Below are positions 57,644-64,000 of a stretch of 64,000 nt of DNA, piece after piece. The DNA lies in contig NW_022204507.1 in NCBI RefSeq assembly GCF_008831285.2, forward strand, positions 6,406,174-6,470,173. Reading direction: 5' to 3'. Position numbers and translations under genes: made by a program. The DNA is from Nymphaea colorata. Lineage: Eukaryota > Streptophyta > Magnoliopsida > Nymphaeales > Nymphaeaceae. The notes beneath the pieces are model-generated. The model saw only the letters and a program-made list of their open reading frames with translations, did not search any database and was not told where the DNA came from. Position 1 is the stretch's first letter. Each line of letters starts with the position of its first letter.

Positions 57644-59209
57644 GGAAAAAGCAGAGAGGGAAAAAGAGAATGAATCTCGAGTTCTTTTAATATGAAAATT
57701 TGATTGTATTCATCCTTCATCTCAGCATCCTCCTTTCTATATCAAAATTAAACAAAGAGAGAAAAAGGATGGCATACCGATAAGAATAACTTATAAGAAT
57801 TAGTGGAAGAGCGGCCTGCTCATGGTTTTCATTCATTTGGCTTTTTTTCTAAAAGAAGCCACATAGATGTGTTTGAGATGTTTCAAGAAAATGTTGAGTG
57901 TTTAGTTGTATAAATTAATTTATAACTTGAAAAGGCTACATATTTTTTTATTCTTATAAATCTTGATCTATTGCATTGGACATTGGTGATTTCTTTATCT
58001 TGTAATATTGGAAATTCCAGACTTCGAGTGCTTATTTTACTCACTAAATAAATGGCCCTATTTTTGCGATATAGAAGAGTTTTCACAAAATATAACTACA
58101 AAAAATTTAAAATAAAGCAAATACTTGTTAAACAGTCGGTGGGCAAAAGAAGGGTTTCTATTAAGAAATTGAAAATGTGAAGGCACTTTTCAAAATTACA
58201 GCAAGTTATCAAGGACGACGTGAAAATTTTCTATAATAACCCCACCAACCGCTAAGGTCTCTCAAAAATTTCCTGCCAAAAGCAAGAAGCCGGGAAGAGA
58301 GAGGGAGAGAGCATCAGAGCACTGACACGTAGACCTGGGCGGTGGGCCGAGCCGCTGTGGGGTACCCGGACCCAGGCCAGCTGACAGCTGACACAAGCGG
58401 CCTTGCTGATTAGTAATTCTTTTTGTCGGTCTTGTTTTTAAAATTATTTTGAGAGCCTGAGATTGATTAAAACTTAGGCACTGATCGTATTTGTTGTGTA
58501 TGAATTTAGTTCTTTCTTGCTCTTCTTTTTCGGTGTCCTTCATTCTCAATCGACTGATTCAGTTGATAAGCCTAGTAGTAGTTTCTTGCTTGATCTTTTT
58601 TCGAGAAACTCTGTTGAAGAATGTTTGGGATTTCTAGGTCCGTTGGGCTTCAGGTGACTGGGTTTGTGGAAGACCATTCAGTATGCCCATGGATTGGATG
58701 TATTCATGATTGTTTTGTTCCTTCTGGTTCGTATTCTTGGACACGAAAAAAAATTTCCAACTTCGTCTGTTTTGGTGTGTACTCTGGGATTTCTGGTTGG
58801 ATTGTTGGTTTTGGTGATAGAGTTGCTGGATGATCGTTTAGTGTGTGATGCATTAGAATTTTCAAATTCTCCTTTGGATTCACACTCTTGAATTCGTTTA
58901 TATTGTCTGTTTTTGTTATAGCTATGTGCATTGTTTGTGCCATCTTCCATGGATTGATCACTCAATCTCTAGTTCAATATGTTTGTTCAGGAGAGGACCG
59001 TTTGTCCTTGATAACGTCATGTCTTGTGGTCTGTTCTTTTCACCATTTTGTTTGATAATCTTCTTAGGGCTCACAGTGAATATCTGCAACTTTCTGCTCT
59101 CTCTCTCTGAAATGTCTCCCAGCTCACCTTGCTGATTAATTAGTGCCTTATCTCACTTTACAAATAACTTAGTGGGCAAGAATGTGACAATTCCAAAATG
59201 GCAAGAAAG
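57643..59209. other. No gene recognised
   Basis: Contains a GC-richer island at about 58285-58405 and overlapping short ORFs at 58621-58965 on both strands. One would give a hydrophobic peptide with a run such as LGFLVGLLVLVIELL. None is recognised, and none has splice or family support. Confidence 0.4.
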
Positions 59210-59850
59210 CAACATTTTTAGATAGATGAAGGCAGAAACCCAGGAAATACTTAAGGGGTCAAGAAGAGCAATCTTGCTCTCCGTCTTACTCAATGCAAAC
59301 CTTCTTACGTTTATTTTTCTTTAGTTCTTGTCATGAATGAAGTTTTTTCAAGAATTCGTATGGCATCTGTGGGTTTTCCATGGCATTTTATGAACTTTAT
59401 AAAATTTGTCTAATTGCTAACCCTCTTTTTGGTATTCCTTAGGGTAAAAAAGGTGTTTCGGACATTTATTTGTTATAAAATAGAATTAATTCTTGTTGAG
59501 ACTTGAAGAATTAGGAGTTTTCAGTGGATACGTAAGCAACTTAAATGTATTTGCTGAATTGCCGGTTCCTGATTTCAGTTTTGATATTTGAGTTATTACG
59601 TAACTATAAAACGTTTTTCAATCGTACAACTGTGGCAAATAATTGAATATTGAGCTGCAATCATGGGTAAACTGTCCTATATGGTCATGGTATGTTAAAT
59701 GCAAATACTTGGTCACCAGTGTTTAAACAAACACAATGTTCTCATGTGGCAACTGATTTATTATATAATAGCTTATGATGCAGACAGTTTGTTTTTGTTT
59801 TCATCATTTTCAATGAATGTGTGAGCAATACCATTTTTATGATGGCATTG
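59210..59850. repeat. Local duplication C, copy 2
   Basis: Direct-orientation partner of 56690-57290. The similarity resumes briefly beyond it (AAAATATAACTA near 59876 and near 58088), so a segment of about 800 bp seems to have been inserted into, or lost from, one copy. Confidence 0.7.
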
Positions 59851-60125
59851 CAAGTGGGTGTTTAATGTTTTGGCAAAATATAACTATAATGTTTTTTCAA
59901 AACAAAGTAAGTACCTGTTATGCACATAACGACTTTTGATCCTACCATGACTCACATCGGTCAAGACCATCTAAAATCACAATAGGCCCAGTCCTCTTTG
60001 TAGTTGAAAGGTTAACTTCTGTCTTGAAATGGTTGATCCCTCCCTGCATTTGTTGAGCATGCGAAAACCATTTTGAATTCTAATTAGATTGTTACTTTCT
60101 TGTTTCTATTATGAAATCAAGATCA

Positions 60126-62345
60126 CAACTTTTACCACATCTAGGTCTTGATACAACGTCCCAACAACCAAATAGATACACCCTTTGCCTGATCAAAGAA
60201 AAAACCATTGTTCAAGGCATCTTATGGGGGTTTTCCTTTTCACATATGAGGGACTGTGGTCATTTCACATTCACAACATCAGTTCCACTTACTCCCCTAC
60301 CCTTTCCGAGCCGCTCTTCTTCTGGACCTCCCCTCCCCACCCCATCTGGTGGGCACCATGGCCAGCTGCTCCTCCCATCGGCCGGAGTCGTACTTGCTCT
60401 ACTGATCGACCATGCGTTGAGTTGGAACGACCAAGACGACTTCCCGGCCTTTGATCGGCTTGGTATTTTAGTGGTGGTTGATTTGCATCCCAACCTTCAC
60501 TCTTAACACTTTCTTGTTAAACAAAAGTGCCTCTTTGGTTCTTGGTCCATATTTATCAGCTTATCAAGTAATATTGCTAACCCAAATCATGAGCTTTTCT
60601 TGGAGGGAATCCACTTAATTTCAGACCGTCACATTTCAAACACTGTTTCACAAGTGTAAATCCAAAAACTATTTTGTTGGCCGGTCAACTTAAGGGCCAG
60701 TCAAAATAGTTTGCCAAGAAAATGGTACCCAGTTGGTCAATCTCCATGAGAATTGAAAAGGAATGAATATTAAAAGTAATTGGAAAATGATAATATAAAC
60801 AAGAATTGCACTATTTAGAATGAAGTAATTTTCATCTCAGATGTATATATATATTTTTTCTATTTTGTAATTTTTTTAATTAAGACAGGTGTGTTCCTCC
60901 TAGATGCACCCATAATCATTAATTTTGGTCTTCTTATTTTCAATCATTGCTTAGTACTAAATTGTAGCATCAAAATGACAATAGAGGGGCTTGGCCCGGC
61001 CCAGTTAAATTTTAATCAAAAAATATGTAAGAATATTATATATATGCATTTATTTATTTAAAATTAATTAAAATTGTCGAGCCTGGCCTAGCCGGGTGCC
61101 CACTTCTATCTAGACATAATGTGTGCGCCATTATTGCATTTTACTTCTTATTTTGTTACATTACCTGGCGGTTGATTCTAGAATAAGTCTATGTTGTTAT
61201 CCCCACCTATTGATTGTCACATTGAGATTGGGTGTTTTTGAAAGTCGATGCGTGTCAAAACAATAATTTGATCAAGACAGTATGTTACTATGTTCTCGCT
61301 TTTTCAGTACCGTAAGCAAAGCTTGAATTTTGGACGACAAAGCCTTGCTTCGAATTGCTTTTGGTGATTTTTCAGATATTGCCTATTGAAAAGTGAGCTT
61401 ATTTTTATTGAAAAAAATGTGATAAACCTTGTAATTTAATACAAGAATATATTGTTATAGCCACAAAATCGTCTGCAAATATGATTGAACAAACCAGCAG
61501 ACTTCATATATAGGTCATCCATCCTCTTCATATATGACAATAAAACAAACCTCATTTAAGGCTAGATTTTACTCTGAACATCTCATACTAACGTCTGAGC
61601 CTAGCAAGAAGTTGAAATATGTTTATATAGATCATTCATCATTTGGCAATTTGTTCGGTATTTTGAGGGAAGCATGAATGAATATAAGTCATCCCACACT
61701 CAAAACATTTTCCCAAGATACTGAACAAAAGTCTGTGATATTCTCGTGTCGCTCCTCTCCGAGAGAATAGCAAGAGGGACAAGGTGGCCTCCTCCTTCCT
61801 CTCGCTTCCGACCTCTTCTTCTTGTCTCTTTCTTGCTCATGCTTCTGACCGTTCGCCATTCTTGCTCAGCCTCTGATCGCTCACCATTGGCATTGTCTCC
61901 TCTTCTTTTACCGTCCCTCTCACTGTTGTCTGAAGGGAGAGAAACCTGCTTCTCTCTGTCGATTTTTCTGCTCCGAGTCGCTTGGATGTCCACAGAGACA
62001 CAGGCGCGCTTTCTCAACAGCGTCTCTTCAAAGCGTCATTTTATGTGGGTCCCATTGGACCATCCGTAACATGTCCAAACCACGGGAGGGAAGCATTCCG
62101 TGTCCCAACCACGGAATCAGAACGAACTCCGTGTCCAAACCACGGTTGATCTACTTCACTTCTTATCGGTGCTCCCATGGCATTCTCTATTCTTTCAGCT
62201 CCGCCTCGATCGTCCGATTCCAGCACTGCAAACTCTCTGCTCAATACCACATGATGTAAGAGTGGTTTAATAGAGGTGGAAAATTTATGAGGATCTATCC
62301 CTACTCACCTTTGGTATTCTCAGTTCGTGCTCATCGACCGTGGTC
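60126..62345. repeat. Repeat B, right copy (2.2 kb)
   Basis: Direct-orientation partner of 1-2245 (offset 60125 at the start, shrinking through small indels). It keeps the perfect palindromic units CCGTGTCCCAACCACGG (62098-62114) and CCGTGTCCAAACCACGG (62129-62145). Similarity to the left copy ends at about GTGCTCATC (62345). A copia-type primer site lies only 135 bases further on, so the repeat may be most of a long LTR. I see no reliable open frame. Confidence 0.85.
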
Positions 62346-62479
62346 GTTGGCCGAGGAGGTCATTCGTCTTCATTCTTCTCTTTGTGCACTATGGTAGGAA
62401 CCAGTATAAGTCTTATATATTTATTTTTATGCTTGAGCATGTGCATTTGAAGGCTAGTATTACTTCAAAACTCCAACAA

Positions 62480-62493
62480 TTGGTATTAAAGAC
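62480..62493 (+). other. Copia-type primer-binding site
   Basis: TTGGTATTAAAGAC follows ...CTCCAACAA. It resembles TTGGTATCAGAGCC, the initiator-Met site of Ty1/copia elements, with two or three changes. It lies upstream of, and in the same orientation as, the gag remnant below, and would place the 5' LTR end at about 62478. Confidence 0.55.
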
Positions 62494-63330
62494 AAGTTCT
62501 ACACTCTTTGTATCATGTACTGTTTGTTTGTATTAGAGAGAGAGGACGGCAGATTGTCACTGGCCATTTCGAAACTCTCTCACTCTCGCGCTCTTGCACA
62601 TCTCTGTCTCTGCAATCCCTCTCTCCTTGTACTCTTTAGTATTTTAAAAATAAAATAACAAGGGGTTGCTAGCGAGGGGCTCTGTCCCTCCGCTGGAAGC
62701 ATCCGGCAAACCCCTCTTCAGGTATACGAGATAGAGACATAGATGGAAGGCCATTGGGCCTTCCCTGAAGCAAATCAAGGAGCGTGGAAGCCCTTCTCTC
62801 TATCACCGATGAAACCACCGACCAAAAGGAGGGCATGGGCCACCAAGTGGCAGACCTGCCTTTTCTTTTCCCGTCGATAGCAGTGCCTCCTTCTAGACGA
62901 GAGGGAGAGAAGCAGATGAGGAACACATGCCCAGGCAGCCTCGCGTCTCTTTGCCTTGCAGCAGCACAGCAGAACAGACCCCATCAGGGGCCTGGTCCAT
63001 TGTGAAAAAGACGACAAATGGAGAGGGCCCTTCCTATCATAATGGAGAAGGGGAGGGCTTTTTGCCCACCCTTCCGACAGCATAGGGAGAGTAAAGGTGT
63101 ATGTTATGTCGTGGTTTATCACAAAAGTGAGAATTCAATGGCCTCTCACACTTGCTTTGGAAAAAAAAATATAAGGGCGTTATTATTATATTTGTTATTT
63201 CATTGTATTGATCAAGCATGAATGGGCACGTATATCTTTTGTCACATGCATTGCCTAATTCTGTTATTTTTATAGCTCAAGTAATATTCTCATTTTTTAT
63301 GGATCTAATTCTACTATTGAAAAGAAATGT
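62494..63330. other. Leader or inserted sequence of the right copia element
   Basis: Contains a GC-richer stretch (62650-63110) with overlapping ORFs on both strands that I do not recognise. It may be leader sequence or a separate insertion. Confidence 0.4.
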
Positions 63331-63339
63331 ACTGTTGAC

Positions 63340-64000
63340 ATTAGGATATATGGATCTATACCTAACACTTCATGTGATGAGTCTGCCCTTTTGACTAATA
63401 AAAAGACAACTCATGAGAAAGCAATCTTTGAAAAGTGTGAGTGATCTATTTCCCTTCACTTGCTGCTTCTGTAGTCTAGAGTTGCTAACTCCTTTGGTCC
63501 TCTTAGTCCACATGATTCTATTCTTTCCACCTGCTGAATAAGGTTCTTTCAACATCTCTTACAACATGCATAATGATGGATAGACATTCAATGATTTGAT
63601 GTCCAAGTGTGTTGAGGAAGAAGAGAGATTGAAGAGTGAGAATGTGCATAGTGCACATGTGGCTTCTCATAAAAGTCAACATAAAATCGGACCAAAGAAA
63701 AATGTCATAAAGAAAAAGGCTAAAAAGTCCGCTACATGAACATCTAACCAATCTACTATCAAGCCTCAAAAAGGTGTCTCTTCTATGAAGTGCTTCTTCT
63801 GTAAGAAGAAATGACATAAAAAGACAAATTGTGAAAAGTATGTGAACTGTTGGCTCGGAAAGATAATTTATCATTAATTTCTCATGAATGTAACTTGATT
63901 AATATTCCAGTTAATAACTGGTTGGTTAATTCGAGTGACATTGTGTATATTGCCGATACCTTGCAGGCTTTTATGAAAGAAAGGGAGCCAATGGAACATA
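63340..64000 (+). pseudogene. Ty1/copia gag-protease start, broken and cut by window edge
   Basis: Copia gag pieces in order: DESALLTNKKTTHEKAIFEK (63376 onward), the later MSKCVEEEERLKSENVHSAH (about 63600) with a Lys-rich tail, then a CCHC zinc knuckle CFFCKKK, a stop where the family has Gly, and HKKTNC. The start of the protease follows (NIPVNNWLVNSSDIVYIADT, LQAFMKEREP). The usual DSG active-site triplet is NSS here, so the catalytic Asp is lost. Several nonsense codons (for example at about 63737 and 63812) confirm decay. The rest lies beyond 64000. Confidence 0.8.

Noticed and set aside
58621-58965. Hydrophobic ORFs with possible membrane segments
   Set aside because: Two frames on each strand are open at once, a composition effect; no homology or splice support was seen.
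60111-60506. ORF of 131 residues in the right repeat B copy
   Set aside because: The equivalent stretch of the left copy (about 1-390) is broken by indels, so there is no evidence of coding.

Overview
The window looks like an AT-rich, repeat-dense stretch of nuclear DNA from a flowering plant. The evidence is the set of recognisable plant gene remnants with introns still in place: TIC110 of the chloroplast inner envelope, a VAL/HSI2-type B3 regulator, a plant selenium-binding protein, a plant SEC16, a subtilase, a carboxylesterase, and the GH2 beta-galactosidase of land plants. Plant LTR retrotransposons (Ty3 and Ty1 types, initiator-Met primer sites) and an hAT transposon agree. I cannot name the species. 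I found no gene that looks intact. No tRNA, rRNA or CRISPR was seen.

Layout. 1-2245: one copy of a 2.2 kb repeat (B), repeated in the same orientation at 60126-62345. 2262-6023 and 10860-13198: members of a second repeat family (A) with subterminal ACCGGTG-type motifs; a SEC16 remnant (minus, 6016-6733) and a carboxylesterase remnant (minus, 8625-8995) lie between the two large copies. 13199-16261: an hAT element with an exact 8-bp target duplication and a decayed, internally deleted transposase. 17731-22006: a deleted Ty3-type retrotransposon keeping gag only. 22868-23355: subtilase remnant, then a tandem duplication and a 1.8 kb TA/TGTA-rich satellite-like tract. 25813-26167: MITE-like element. 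26779-46162: plus-strand fragments of an AAA-ATPase-like gene, TIC110, SBP1 and VAL. The VAL remnant is split by a 7.3 kb antisense Ty3 element carrying only gag-protease between 2.46 kb direct repeats. 49634-49873: one GH2 beta-galactosidase exon. 52080-53230: second TA-rich tract with a small TIR element inside. 53982-54118: an unidentified, well-formed exon. 55330-56630: 3' end of a Ty1/copia element with its LTR. 56690-59850: a local duplication. 62480-64000: primer site and gag-protease start of another copia element, cut by the window edge.

The genes do not form a working pathway. The striking property is the density of unrelated gene fragments, at least eight, each a partial gene with introns. 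Those from 22.9 kb onward are all on the plus strand, while SEC16 and the carboxylesterase are on the minus strand. This is what gene capture by a Helitron-like or Pack-type transposon, or repeated duplication followed by decay, would leave. I could not see element termini that prove a mechanism.
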